In this document: positions 47,860 to 55,582 of the stretch, piece by piece
Layout: every line of letters starts with the position of its first letter
Numbering within the stretch: position 1 is the stretch's first letter
Source: Luteimonas viscosa
GTDB taxonomy: Bacteria; Pseudomonadota; Gammaproteobacteria; Xanthomonadales; Xanthomonadaceae
NCBI RefSeq assembly: GCF_008244685.1
Contig: NZ_VTFT01000001.1
Location: 413,248 to 477,247, forward strand
Direction: 5' to 3'
DNA: 64,000 nt
Program-made: the position numbers and the translations under genes
Notes under the pieces: generated by a model
What the model saw: only the letters and a program-made list of their open reading frames with translations
What the model was told of the DNA's origin: nothing
Database searches by the model: none

Positions 47860-47898
47860 GGATCGATCGGCGATCGCGCCATGACGCGCGAAGCACGC

Positions 47899-48759
47899 TC
47901 AGGCGGCGGCGAGGACGAACTCGAGGTTGTCGATCAGCCGGGTCCCGCCCAGGCGAGCGGCGACCAGCGCCACGTGCGGCCCGGCGACCGCGCGCCCCGC
48001 CGTATCGGACAGGTCCGCGCGCCGCACCACCGCGTAGTCGACATCGAAGGCGTGACGCCGCAGGTGCTTCATCGCTTCGGCCTCGACCACGGCCGGTTCC
48101 CGGCCTGCCAGCACCGCGTCGCGCATCGCCTGCAGCGTGCGGTAGATCTCCGGCGCGACCGCACGCTGCGCCGCGTCGAGGTACTGGTTGCGCGAACTCA
48201 TCGCCAGCCCGTCGGCCTCGCGCTCGGTTTCACCCGCAAGCAGTTCGATCGGGAACGCCAGGTCGCGCACCAGGTAGCGGATCACGGCGAGCTGCTGGTA
48301 GTCCTTGCGCCCGAATGCGGCCACGTCGGGTTGCACCTGGTTGAACAGGCGCGAGACCACGGTCGCCACGCCATCGAAGTGCCCCGGGCGATGGGCGCCG
48401 TCGAGCACGTCGGTGATGCCCGGCACGCGCATGCGCACGGCCTGGTCGGCGCCGTAGGGATACATGGTGTCCACCGCCGGCAGCCATAGCAGGTCGCAAC
48501 CGGCGGCTGCGAGTCCGGCGGCATCGCGCTCCGGCGTGCGCGGATAGCGCGCATAGTCCTCGTTCGGCCCGAACTGGGTGGGATTGACGAACACGCTGGC
48601 GACCACGCGATCGGCATGCCGCCGGGCCAGACGCACCAGCGAGAAGTGCCCGTCGTGCAGGTTGCCCATCGTCGGCACGAAGCCCACACGCAGGCCGTCG
48701 CGCTTCCATGCCGCCACGCGCGCGCGCAGGACGCCGGGTTCGCCGAGGGTCTCGATCAT
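47899..48759 (-). CDS. panC: Pantothenate synthetase
   Basis: Joins pantoate and beta-alanine with ATP to form pantothenate for CoA. The protein is 286 aa. Class I ligase-type motifs are PTMGNLHDGH and the KMSKS-like MSSRNQYL, with the pantoate site FGRKDYQQLAVIRYL. The start at MIETLGEPG is 13 bases after panB; the longer open frame upstream is a panB shadow. Confidence 0.96.
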   Translation of the reverse strand: MIETLGEPGVLRARVAAWKRDGLRVGFVPTMGNLHDGHFSLVRLARRHADRVVASVFVNPTQFGPNEDYARYPRTPERDAAGLAAAGCDLLWLPAVDTMYPYGADQAVRMRVPGITDVLDGAHRPGHFDGVATVVSRLFNQVQPDVAAFGRKDYQQLAVIRYLVRDLAFPIELLAGETEREADGLAMSSRNQYLDAAQRAVAPEIYRTLQAMRDAVLAGREPAVVEAEAMKHLRRHAFDVDYAVVRRADLSDTAGRAVAGPHVALVAARLGGTRLIDNLEFVLAAA

Positions 48760-48772
48760 GTCGTTCCCGCGC

Positions 48773-49591
48773 TCAGTCGTAGGCGTGTTCGGGGCCGGGA
48801 AAGCGGCCCTCGCGCACCGCCTCGACATAGGCGCGCGCCGCACCGGCGACCGATCCGCCCCCGGCGAGGAAATCCTTGACGAACTTCGGCCGGCGATGGC
48901 CGCTGTCAAGCCCGAGCATGTCGTGCAGCACCAGCACCTGCCCGTCGCAATCCGGGCCCGCGCCGATGCCGATGGTCGGGACCGGCGAGACCCGGGTGAT
49001 CTCGGCCGCGAGCGCCGACGGCACGCATTCGAGCACCAGCAGCGAAGCGCCGGCCTCGGCCACCGCGAGCGCATCGACGCGCAACCGGTCCGCGGCGTCG
49101 GCCTCGCGCCCCTGCACCTTGTAGCCGCCGAAGCGCAGCACCGACTGCGGGGTGAGGCCGAGGTGCGCGGACACGGGGATCTCGCGCGCGGAGAGGAAAC
49201 GGATCGCGGCCAGCTTGTGTGGTCCCGCCCCTTCGAGCTTGACCATGCCTGCACCGGCCTGCAGCAGCCGCGTCGCGGCGTCCAGCGCACGCTCGGGGGT
49301 CGCGTCCGCCTGGAACGGCAGGTCGGCGACCAGCAGTGCCCGGTGCAGGCCGCCGGCCACCGCGCGCACGTGGTAGGCGATGTCGTCGACGCTGACCGGC
49401 AGCGTCGAAGCGTGGCCCTGCACCACCATGCCCAGGGAATCGCCGACCAGGACGATATCGACGCCAGCGGCGTCGAGCACCCGGGCGAAGCCGGCGTCGT
49501 AGGCGGTCAGCATCGCCAGCCGGCGACCGGCACGACGCGCCTGCGCCAAGTCGGGCACGGTCATGGGCTTGGCGGGGGCGGCGTTGCTCAT
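48773..49591 (-). CDS. panB: 3-methyl-2-oxobutanoate hydroxymethyltransferase
   Basis: Transfers a hydroxymethyl group from methylene-THF to ketoisovalerate, giving ketopantoate. The protein is 272 aa, a TIM barrel. Magnesium ligands are in [12 protein letters not shown] and LVADLPFQ; substrate residues are in VKLEGAG and AHLGLTPQS. Co-operonic with folK (4 bases upstream) and panC, so folate and pantothenate synthesis are grouped, as in E. coli. Confidence 0.97.
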   Translation of the reverse strand: MSNAAPAKPMTVPDLAQARRAGRRLAMLTAYDAGFARVLDAAGVDIVLVGDSLGMVVQGHASTLPVSVDDIAYHVRAVAGGLHRALLVADLPFQADATPERALDAATRLLQAGAGMVKLEGAGPHKLAAIRFLSAREIPVSAHLGLTPQSVLRFGGYKVQGREADAADRLRVDALAVAEAGASLLVLECVPSALAAEITRVSPVPTIGIGAGPDCDGQVLVLHDMLGLDSGHRRPKFVKDFLAGGGSVAGAARAYVEAVREGRFPGPEHAYD

Positions 49592-49595
49592 GTGC

Positions 49596-50093
49596 CTAGG
49601 GTATCGCCTCGATGCCGCCGGCATCCAATGCCGCCAGCGCATCGGCGACGCTTCCGCGCCCGGGGATCGCCGCCTGCGGCGCGATTTCCGCCAGCGGCAG
49701 CAGCGCGAACGCGCGCTCGTGCAGGTGCGGATGCGGCACCCGCAGGCCCGGTTCGTCGAGCACGGCGTCGCCGTACAGCAGCAGGTCGAGGTCGAGCGTA
49801 CGCGGACCCCAGCGGTCGCCGACGTCCGCCGTTCGCTCGCGACCGAAGCGGCGCTCGATCTCCAGCAGCGCATCGAGCAACGCGCGCGCGGGCAGCGTGG
49901 TCTCGAGCGTGGCCGCCGCATTGAGGAAATCGGGCTGGTCGCGCCGGCCCCAGGCCGGCGTCCGGTAGATGCGCGAGGCCCCGATCAGATGCGTCTGCGG
50001 CAATCCGTCGAGCGCCGCCAACGCCCCGGCCACGGCCTGCGCGACCTCGCCGACGTTGCCGCCGAGGCCCACGCACGCCACCACCGGCCTCAT
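49596..50093 (-). CDS. folK: 6-hydroxymethyl-7,8-dihydropterin pyrophosphokinase
   Basis: Pyrophosphoryl transfer from ATP to hydroxymethyl-dihydropterin in folate synthesis. The protein is 165 aa. It has the N-terminal GLGGNVG, the [10 protein letters not shown] segment and the HPPK signature [16 protein letters not shown] with the two magnesium aspartates, then [16 protein letters not shown]. The ATG overlaps the pcnB stop (ATGA). Confidence 0.96.
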   Translation of the reverse strand: MRPVVACVGLGGNVGEVAQAVAGALAALDGLPQTHLIGASRIYRTPAWGRRDQPDFLNAAATLETTLPARALLDALLEIERRFGRERTADVGDRWGPRTLDLDLLLYGDAVLDEPGLRVPHPHLHERAFALLPLAEIAPQAAIPGRGSVADALAALDAGGIEAIP

Positions 50094-51427
50094 TCGCCGG
50101 CGGCGTGGCTGCGCCGACGCCGGCGCCGCCGCTTGCGCGGCGCATCTGCGGTGTCTCCGTCCCCGGACTCGGGCTCGACCGCGGGATGGTGGGCGATCGC
50201 CGTATCCGGATTCTGCTGCGCCTCCTGCCAGAAGGCGATGTCCTCCTCGTGCGCCGGCGACGCCGCACGGCGCAGCACCAGGAAGTCGAACGCAGCACGG
50301 AAGCGCGGGTGCGACAGGGTCCGCACCACCCGCTTGCGCTGGCGCTGCGAGAAGCGCGACTGCATCAGCCAGATTTCCTGCATCGGCAAGGAGAACCGGC
50401 GCGGCAGCGCGATCGTGTCGAGCTGGTGCAGGGTGACGCGGTCGGCGGCGCGGCGCTCGGCCTCCACCGTGTTCAGGCCCTGCGCCTGCAGTGCCATCAG
50501 CGAGCGGCAATAGGCCGGCCACAGCAGCACGGCGAACAGGAACGCCGGCGATACCGGCTCGTCGATCGCCACCCGCCTGTCGGTCCCGCGCAGCCCTTCG
50601 ATCAGCATGTGCCGCAGCGCACCGCTGCGGTTGGCGGCGAGCGCCGCGGCGGTTTCCGGGAACAGCGCGGACAGCAGGCCATGCCGCTCCAGGCCTTCGA
50701 AGCTCGCCACCGCATGCCCGGACAGGAACATCTTCAGGCATTCCTCGAACAGCCGCGCCGGGGCCGCCTCGGCCAGCAGCGGTGCCAGCCCCGGCAGCGG
50801 GGCGGCGGTGTCGGGTGCGATCCCGAAGTCGAGCTTGGCGGCGAGCCGGATCGCGCGCAGCATCCGCACCGAATCCTCGCGGTAGCGCGTTTCCGGATCG
50901 CCGATCAGCCGCAGCACGCGGTTGTTCACGTCCTCGAAACCGCCGACGTAGTCGCGCACGGAGAAATCGGCGATGTCGTAGTAAAGCGCGTTGGCGGTGA
51001 AGTCGCGGCGGACCGCGTCGTCCTCGATCGTGCCGTAGACGTTGTCGCGCAGCAGCCGGCCGTCGTCGTGCACCTGGCGATCGCCGCTGCCGTCGTCGAT
51101 GTTGGCGCGGAAGGTCGCGACCTCGATGACCTCGCGCCCGAACACCACGTGCGCGAGCCGGAAGCGGCGGCCGATCAGCCGGCAGTTGCGGAACAGGTGG
51201 CGGACTTCCTCCGGGGTGGCGTCGGTGGCGACGTCGAAATCCTTCGGCTCCAGCCCCGCGAGCAGGTCGCGCACCGCGCCGCCGACCAGGCAGGCGCGAT
51301 GGCCGGCCTCGTGCAGGCGGTAGAGCACACGCAGGGCATTGGGACTGACGCCCTTGCGCGAGATGGAGTGCTGGTCGCGCGGGATGATCCGCAGCGAAGT
51401 CTGGATGGACGGGGCGTTGGTCGGCAT
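50090..51427 (-). CDS. pcnB: Poly(A) polymerase I
   Basis: Adds 3' poly(A) tails that promote RNA decay. The protein is 445 aa. The class II nucleotidyltransferase site is LVGGAVRDLLAG with KDFDVATDA, followed by RRFRLAHVVFG and RDFTANALYYD. The very basic C-terminal tail (RKRRRRRRRS) is typical of PcnB and separates it from the CCA-adding enzyme. First gene of pcnB-folK-panB-panC. Confidence 0.95.
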   Translation of the reverse strand: MPTNAPSIQTSLRIIPRDQHSISRKGVSPNALRVLYRLHEAGHRACLVGGAVRDLLAGLEPKDFDVATDATPEEVRHLFRNCRLIGRRFRLAHVVFGREVIEVATFRANIDDGSGDRQVHDDGRLLRDNVYGTIEDDAVRRDFTANALYYDIADFSVRDYVGGFEDVNNRVLRLIGDPETRYREDSVRMLRAIRLAAKLDFGIAPDTAAPLPGLAPLLAEAAPARLFEECLKMFLSGHAVASFEGLERHGLLSALFPETAAALAANRSGALRHMLIEGLRGTDRRVAIDEPVSPAFLFAVLLWPAYCRSLMALQAQGLNTVEAERRAADRVTLHQLDTIALPRRFSLPMQEIWLMQSRFSQRQRKRVVRTLSHPRFRAAFDFLVLRRAASPAHEEDIAFWQEAQQNPDTAIAHHPAVEPESGDGDTADAPRKRRRRRRRSHAAGE

Positions 51428-51485
51428 CGGGCCTGTTGGTTCCGGGTCGGTGCCGACAGTCGGTAGTCGGCCAGCTTATCGCTGC

Positions 51486-51491
51486 TATACT
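51486..51491 (+). promoter_or_regulatory. Candidate tRNA-Glu -10 box (TATACT)
   Basis: TATACT in GCTGCTATACTAGC lies about 80 bases before the mature tRNA. The -35 region is not recognisable. It is the only promoter-like element between pcnB and the tRNA. Confidence 0.5.
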
Positions 51492-51572
51492 AGCAAGCTG
51501 CATCGGAGCCATGCCCCTCGGGGTCGGACCGGGCAGCCGGTCGTCCAGCCGGCGCTGCATGCGCAGCACCCT

Positions 51573-51648
51573 GCTCCCTTCGTCTAGAGGCCTAGGACGT
51601 GGCCCTCTCAAGGCTAAAACACGGGTTCGAATCCCGTAGGGAGCGCCA
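51573..51648 (+). tRNA. tRNA-Glu (anticodon CTC)
   Basis: The cloverleaf folds fully. The acceptor GCTCCCT (51573-51579) pairs with AGGGAGC (51638-51644). The D-arm CGTCTAGAGGCCTAGGACG is the Glu type. The anticodon stem 51600-51604/51612-51616 has one G-T pair, with loop CTCTCAA and anticodon CTC at 51607-51609. The T-arm ACGGG/CCCGT has loop TTCGAAT. Discriminator G and an encoded CCA end at 51648. It reads GAG. Confidence 0.96.
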
Positions 51649-51655
51649 TCTTCAG

Positions 51656-51686
51656 AAAAAGGGCCCGCGCGAGCGGGCCTTTTTTC
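51656..51686 (+). terminator. Rho-independent terminator of the tRNA gene
   Basis: GGCCCGC (51662-51668) pairs with GCGGGCC (51673-51679) around a GCGA loop, flanked by an A-run before and TTTTTT after. A textbook terminator eight bases after the tRNA CCA. Confidence 0.9.
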
Positions 51687-51840
51687 TTGTGCCGCTCTCG
51701 ACTCGCCTGCATCCGGCATCTGCTGCGTGTGGACCCGAGCGCGTTTACCTGTCTTGTCTGCGCGCGTCGGACATGAGAAGTCGACGCACGGGGCAAGAAA
51801 GCATCCTTCGCACGGGGCGCCGGGCACGGGTGCCCTTTGC

Positions 51841-51908
51841 CCTTGGGGGCGAATGTCCTCCGGCGACGACCCGCGGCCGTCGCCTCCCCCTTGATTTCGC
51901 CCCCAAGG
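51841..51908 (+). repeat. Long palindromic element, copy A
   Basis: A 13-base outer arm (51841-51853) pairs perfectly with 51896-51908. An inner 7-base stem (51862-51868 with 51878-51884) caps it. Between them are unpaired, pyrimidine-rich strands TGTCCTCC (51854-51861) and TCCCCCTTGAT (51885-51895). The same unpaired strands recur in copy B on the opposite strand while the stems differ. Confidence 0.85.
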
Positions 51909-52020
51909 ACACCCGCACCCGACGTGAAGGGATCGCGGGCAATCCAATGCCGCCCCGTCAGGCTTGTCAGTTCAAGTCCAGCGGCGGGGCCTCTCGCTCA
52001 CAAGATCGAGCGCAGCCGAG

Positions 52021-52127
52021 CCTGGCCGCGGGCGGCGGGCCTTCGCGGCGAAATCAAGGAGGAGGCATCTGCCGACAGGCGGATGCCGGGGGACATTCGC
52101 CGCGAAGGCCCGCCGGTCGCGGCCAGG
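52021..52127 (-). repeat. Long palindromic element, copy B
   Basis: Outer arms 52021-52052 and 52096-52127 pair over 32 positions with one G-G mismatch and one G-T. An inner 10-base stem (52064-52073 with 52078-52087, one T-G) closes a GACA loop. Read on minus, the unpaired strands are TGTCCCCC and TCCTCCTTGAT, one base different each from copy A, whereas the stems are unrelated in sequence but still self-complementary. Confidence 0.85.
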
Positions 52128-52332
52128 CCCACCCGGTCGCCACGCCACCACGATCGCGCCACCGGACAGCAGCTGCGCGGGCCAGCCTTTGCTCACGATC
52201 TCCCCCGCAGACAGGCATGGTCCGCTACCAGGCCGCGGGCCCATACTGCTTCGGATCCCCGCACGACCCGGTTTGACGCCCTGCGCCGACCGCCGATGCG
52301 AACGCTTCGCAGCGCATCCGGCACGCGTGCTC

Positions 52333-52338
52333 TAGAAT
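52333..52338 (+). promoter_or_regulatory. Candidate fdxA -10 box (TAGAAT)
   Basis: TAGAATTT lies 34 bases before the fdxA ATG. No -35 match at 16-18 bases. Confidence 0.45.
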
Positions 52339-52372
52339 TTAAGGCCCGCCCCGCAACCCGCACCGGACCCGC

Positions 52373-52696
52373 ATGCCCTTCGTCGTCACCGAGAACTGCA
52401 TCAAGTGCAAATACACCGACTGCGTGGAGGTGTGCCCGGTCGACTGTTTCCACGAGGGCCCCAACTTCCTGGTGATCGACCCGGACGAGTGCATCGACTG
52501 CACCCTGTGCGAGCCGGAATGCCCGATCAACGCGATCTATCCGGAAGACGACGTCCCGGCCGGCCAGGAACACTATGTGGCGCTGAACGCGGAACTTTCC
52601 AAGGAATGGCCGGTGATCACCGCGCGCAAGGATCCGCTGCCCGACGCCAAGGAATGGGAAGGCAAACCCGACAAGCTGCCGCTGCTCGAGCGCTGA
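52373..52696 (+). CDS. fdxA: Seven-iron ferredoxin FdxA
   Basis: Small soluble electron carrier of 107 aa. The N-terminal cluster site uses Cys9, Cys17 and related cysteines (Cys12, Cys21, Cys25), giving the 3Fe-4S plus 4Fe-4S pattern of Azotobacter FdI-like proteins. The second motif [12 protein letters not shown] has Cys40, 43, 46 and 50. The C-terminal extension after residue 60 is the normal FdxA tail. Preceded by a TAGAAT box and followed by two hairpins. Confidence 0.95.
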   Translation: MPFVVTENCIKCKYTDCVEVCPVDCFHEGPNFLVIDPDECIDCTLCEPECPINAIYPEDDVPAGQEHYVALNAELSKEWPVITARKDPLPDAKEWEGKPDKLPLLER

Positions 52697-52744
52697 CCTC
52701 GAAGGCGGCCTGCCTGGCCCGTCGGCAGGCGCCTGCCGCAACGC

Positions 52745-52772
52745 ACGAAAGGCGCCTCCCGGCGCCTTTCGT
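52745..52772. terminator. Terminator after fdxA
   Basis: A perfect 12-base-pair stem (arms 52745-52756 and 52761-52772) closes a TCCC loop. A-rich and T-rich ends (CGAAA/TTTCG) suit termination from either side of this convergent junction. Confidence 0.75.
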
Positions 52773-52781
52773 CATTCACGG

Positions 52782-52812
52782 ACCGGCATGCCCAGTCCCG
52801 ATGCCGGTTTTC
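52782..52812 (+). terminator. Second hairpin with T-run after fdxA
   Basis: ACCGGCAT (52782-52789) pairs with ATGCCGGT (52801-52808), loop of 11, followed by TTT. It touches the 3' end of the convergent lipoprotein gene. Confidence 0.5.
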
Positions 52813-53329
52813 AGCCGCCGGCGAGCGCCGTCCGCAGTGCCGCGATAAGCCGCTGCGGCGGCTCACCCGCCGCCGGCAGGCCACGCGGATCGACCGCCGA
52901 CACGTAGGCGCCGGTATCGGTCCGCGTCACCCGCACCAGGAACTTGGCGTCGCCGTAATCCACGTCGTAGGTGCCCAGCAGCTGCGCGCGGTTGACCACG
53001 GTAAGGCCTTCGGTGGCGGCCAGCACTTCGCCGACCCGGGCGAAGACCGCGTCCACCTCGCCGGCGACGGCGAAACCGTTGGGCTGCGCGGCACCTGCGG
53101 CGGGCATCGTCGAACGGGTCACCGTACCGGTACCGGTTTCGGGCAGTTGCATCGCGCCGGAGGTGTCGGGGCGATCCAGGTCCGGCGGCACTTCCAGCGG
53201 ACGGTTCTCGGGGCTCGCTGCGTAGAGCTCGCTGCCCTTGCGGAACCACTTGCAACCACTGGTACCCACCACGGCGACGGCGAGAAGGCCGACCGCGAGC
53301 AGGCGGATCATGGGGCGGGAAGGACGCAT
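52811..53329 (-). CDS. bamC: BamC-like lipoprotein
   Basis: Probable lipoprotein of the outer-membrane barrel assembly (BAM) complex. The protein is 172 aa, half the size of E. coli BamC. The lipobox is in VGTSGCKWF. The segment ELYAASPENRPLEVPPDLDRP matches the conserved unstructured N-terminus of BamC that binds BamD, and one helix-grip-like domain follows (DVDYGDAKFLVRVTR). It follows dapA by 25 bases, the same dapA-bamC order as in E. coli. A second ATG six codons in is possible. The call rests on context and the N-terminal motif. Confidence 0.78.
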   Translation of the reverse strand: MRPSRPMIRLLAVGLLAVAVVGTSGCKWFRKGSELYAASPENRPLEVPPDLDRPDTSGAMQLPETGTGTVTRSTMPAAGAAQPNGFAVAGEVDAVFARVGEVLAATEGLTVVNRAQLLGTYDVDYGDAKFLVRVTRTDTGAYVSAVDPRGLPAAGEPPQRLIAALRTALAGG

Positions 53330-53354
53330 CGGTGTATCTCCTGCGGAAAAAGGG

Positions 53355-54260
53355 TCAGGCCGCGAGCGGGTCGCGGAGGCTGTGTTCGATCGCCTCGGCC
53401 GCCGTGGCGATGCGGGCGGCCACGGCCTGGTGGGTGTCCGGCAGCGGTGTCAGCGGCAGGCGCACGCCGCGGCCGAAGCCGAGCCTGTCGAGCACGGCCT
53501 TGACCGGGATCGGATTCGGTTCGAGCGTCGCGAAATCGAAGAACGGCGCCAGCTGCGCATTCCAGGCCTCGGCCTCGGAGCCCTGTCCCGCGCGGGCCAG
53601 GTCGCACAGCCTGCGGATCGCGGCGGGAATGATGTTCGCCACCACCGAAACGAGGCCGTCGGCACCGGCGAGCATCCCGCGGGCCGCAGTCGCATCGTCG
53701 CCGCAAAGCACGGCGAAACCCGAGTCGCGCAGCGCAAGCCAGGCCTGCATGCGCGCGGGATCGGCGCTCGCCTCCTTGATCCCGACGATGCGCGGATGCG
53801 CGACCAGTCCGGCGACCGTATCGGGCAGGAGATCGCAACCGGTGCGTTGCGGCACGTTGTACATCACCAATGGCAGCGCATCGTCGTCGGCAATCGCCTT
53901 GAAGTGCGCGAGCAGGCCCGCCTGGGTCGGCCGCACGTAGGGCGGCACCACCACCAGCGCCGCGTCGGCCCCGAGCGCGGCGGCGCGTCGGGTCGCCTCG
54001 ATGGTCCGGGCGGTACCCGGTTGCCCGGTTCCGGCCAGCACCGGGACGCGCCCTGCCACGCACTCGACCGCGGTCCGCAACAGCGCGTCGTGCTCGCTTT
54101 CGTACAGGGAAGCGGCTTCGCCGGTGGAACCCGCCACCACCACGGCCTGGGTACCGCCCTCGATCTGGGCATGCAGCAGTCGGCGCCAGGCGTCAAGATC
54201 GAGCTCGCCTGTCACCGTGAACGGCGTCGCCAGCGCGGTGATGCTGCCGGAAAGTCGCAA
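53355..54260 (-). CDS. dapA: 4-hydroxy-tetrahydrodipicolinate synthase
   Basis: Condenses pyruvate with aspartate semialdehyde in lysine/DAP synthesis, using the product of asd in this window. The protein is 301 aa, a TIM barrel. The Schiff-base lysine is Lys162 in VGIKEAS, the catalytic Tyr134 is in LVMYNVPQRTG, and the substrate loop is GSTGEAASL. Divergent from gcvR. Confidence 0.96.
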   Translation of the reverse strand: MRLSGSITALATPFTVTGELDLDAWRRLLHAQIEGGTQAVVVAGSTGEAASLYESEHDALLRTAVECVAGRVPVLAGTGQPGTARTIEATRRAAALGADAALVVVPPYVRPTQAGLLAHFKAIADDDALPLVMYNVPQRTGCDLLPDTVAGLVAHPRIVGIKEASADPARMQAWLALRDSGFAVLCGDDATAARGMLAGADGLVSVVANIIPAAIRRLCDLARAGQGSEAEAWNAQLAPFFDFATLEPNPIPVKAVLDRLGFGRGVRLPLTPLPDTHQAVAARIATAAEAIEHSLRDPLAA

Positions 54261-54434
54261 GTGGAAGGGTCTCGTGCGAAGCCCGTGCGCGGGCGCAGGG
54301 ACGGATGATCGGGATGCGGCATGTTACTTGCGGCGCGGAAGCACGGGCAAGTATGCTGGCCACGGCGCCCGGCCATGCCCGGGCTGCCGTTCAGAACCGG
54401 AAGCATCACAGAATCACACGCCGCGGACGCCGCC

Positions 54435-55001
54435 TTGACCGATCCAGATACCGCATCCCGGCCCTCGCCGAGCGAGAACTACCTGCTGATCAACGCCTAC
54501 ACGACGCATCCGGCATCGCCGCTGCTCGCCGTGTCCAGGCGCATCGCCGACAGCGGTTGCAACCTCGTCGACACCCGCCTGTCGACCGTCGGTCGCGACG
54601 TGTCGGTGACGGCGCTCGCCACCGGCTCCTGGGATTCTGTCGCCAAGCTCGAGGCCATGCTCACCCGGCTCGAGCGCGAGGAGGAGCTGAAGCTGGTGTG
54701 GTACCGCACCGGCCCGAAGCCCGTGCAGTCGAACCTGCTGCCATACATCGTCGAGGTGGTGGCCGCCGACAAGCCGGGGATCCTGTTCCAGCTCGCCGAC
54801 TTCTTCGATCGCCAGGGGATCACCATCGAGAGCCTGCACTGCTCGCGCTATCGCGCGATGCAGACCGGCGCCGACATGTTTTCCGCGCAGGTCACCATCG
54901 GCGTGCCGGCGAACATGCACATCGCCGCGCTGCGCGACGACTTTCTCGAGTTCTGCGACCACCTGAACCTCGACGCGATCATGGATCCGATGAAGTTCTG
55001 A
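54435..55001 (+). CDS. gcvR: Glycine cleavage system regulator GcvR-like protein (TTG start)
   Basis: Protein with two ACT domains, 188 aa from TTG. The first is at about residues 15-85 (NYLLINAYTTHPASPLLAVSRRIADSGCNLVD) and the second at about 95-175 (YIVEVVAADKPGILFQLADFFDRQGITIESLHC). In E. coli GcvR binds GcvA and controls glycine cleavage. I chose TTG at 54435 because it gives the LTDP start seen in relatives; ATG at 54375 would add 20 residues. Two bases separate its stop from bcp, the same gcvR-bcp order as in E. coli. Confidence 0.87.
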   Translation: MTDPDTASRPSPSENYLLINAYTTHPASPLLAVSRRIADSGCNLVDTRLSTVGRDVSVTALATGSWDSVAKLEAMLTRLEREEELKLVWYRTGPKPVQSNLLPYIVEVVAADKPGILFQLADFFDRQGITIESLHCSRYRAMQTGADMFSAQVTIGVPANMHIAALRDDFLEFCDHLNLDAIMDPMKF

Positions 55002-55002
55002 C

Positions 55003-55485
55003 ATGGTGCAGGTCGGCAAGGCGCTCCCGAAGTCCACGCTGCGGCTGCCGCTGGCGCTGTCGGGCGGCGGCAGCGCCACCCTCGCCGACCACGCCGGCCA
55101 CTGGCTGGTGCTGTATTTCTACCCGAAGGATTCCACGCCCGGCTGCACCACCGAAGGCCTCGACTTCAACGCGCTGTTGCCGGACTTCTCGCGCCTGGGT
55201 GCAAACATTCTCGGCGTCTCGCGCGATTCGGTGAAGTCGCACGACAACTTCTGCGCGAAGCAGGGCTTCGCCTTCTCGCTGGTCAGCGACACCGACGAGG
55301 CGCTTTGCAGGGCCTTCGACGTGATCCACGAGAAGAACATGTACGGGCGCACCGTGCTGGGCGTGGTGCGCAGCACCTTCCTGATCGCGCCCGACCACCG
55401 CCTCGCCGCCGAATGGCGCAAGGTGAAGGTCGCCGGCCACGCCCAGGCCGTGCTCGACGCACTGAAGGCCGCGCAGGCCACGTGA
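55003..55485 (+). CDS. bcp: Thioredoxin-dependent peroxiredoxin Bcp
   Basis: Reduces hydroperoxides in the cytoplasm. The protein is 160 aa. The peroxidatic Cys48 is in KDSTPGCTTEGLDF; the position five residues later used by E. coli for resolution is not cysteine, so another cysteine (NFCAKQGF) or thioredoxin alone must resolve. VRSTFLIAPD is the conserved C-terminal strand. Translated with gcvR. Confidence 0.94.
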   Translation: MVQVGKALPKSTLRLPLALSGGGSATLADHAGHWLVLYFYPKDSTPGCTTEGLDFNALLPDFSRLGANILGVSRDSVKSHDNFCAKQGFAFSLVSDTDEALCRAFDVIHEKNMYGRTVLGVVRSTFLIAPDHRLAAEWRKVKVAGHAQAVLDALKAAQAT

Positions 55486-55582
55486 TCCATCCGTTTCCCA
55501 CCCCGCATCGCCGCCCTGCCCCGCAGGCCGCGGCGGCGCGCCGCTGCCCACGACCGAACGCCCACCGGAGCCGAACGTCCCG

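Larger units (their letters stand above)
51687..52372. other. Gene-free stretch between tRNA-Glu and fdxA
   Basis: About 690 bases with no credible gene. It contains two long palindromes (51841-51908 and 52021-52127), then a stretch to 52330 with no structure I recognise, then the fdxA promoter. Short open frames here mostly run through the palindromes and have no ribosome-binding sites or homologous features. Confidence 0.7.

Noticed and set aside
51573-52372. Mobile-element insertion at the tRNA-Glu 3' end
   Set aside because: No integrase, no duplicated tRNA 3' end and no cargo genes; only a terminator and palindromes follow.
51837-52475. Small open frames through the palindromic region
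   Set aside because: They run through the hairpins on several frames, lack ribosome-binding sites and would encode Arg/Pro-rich peptides without family features.
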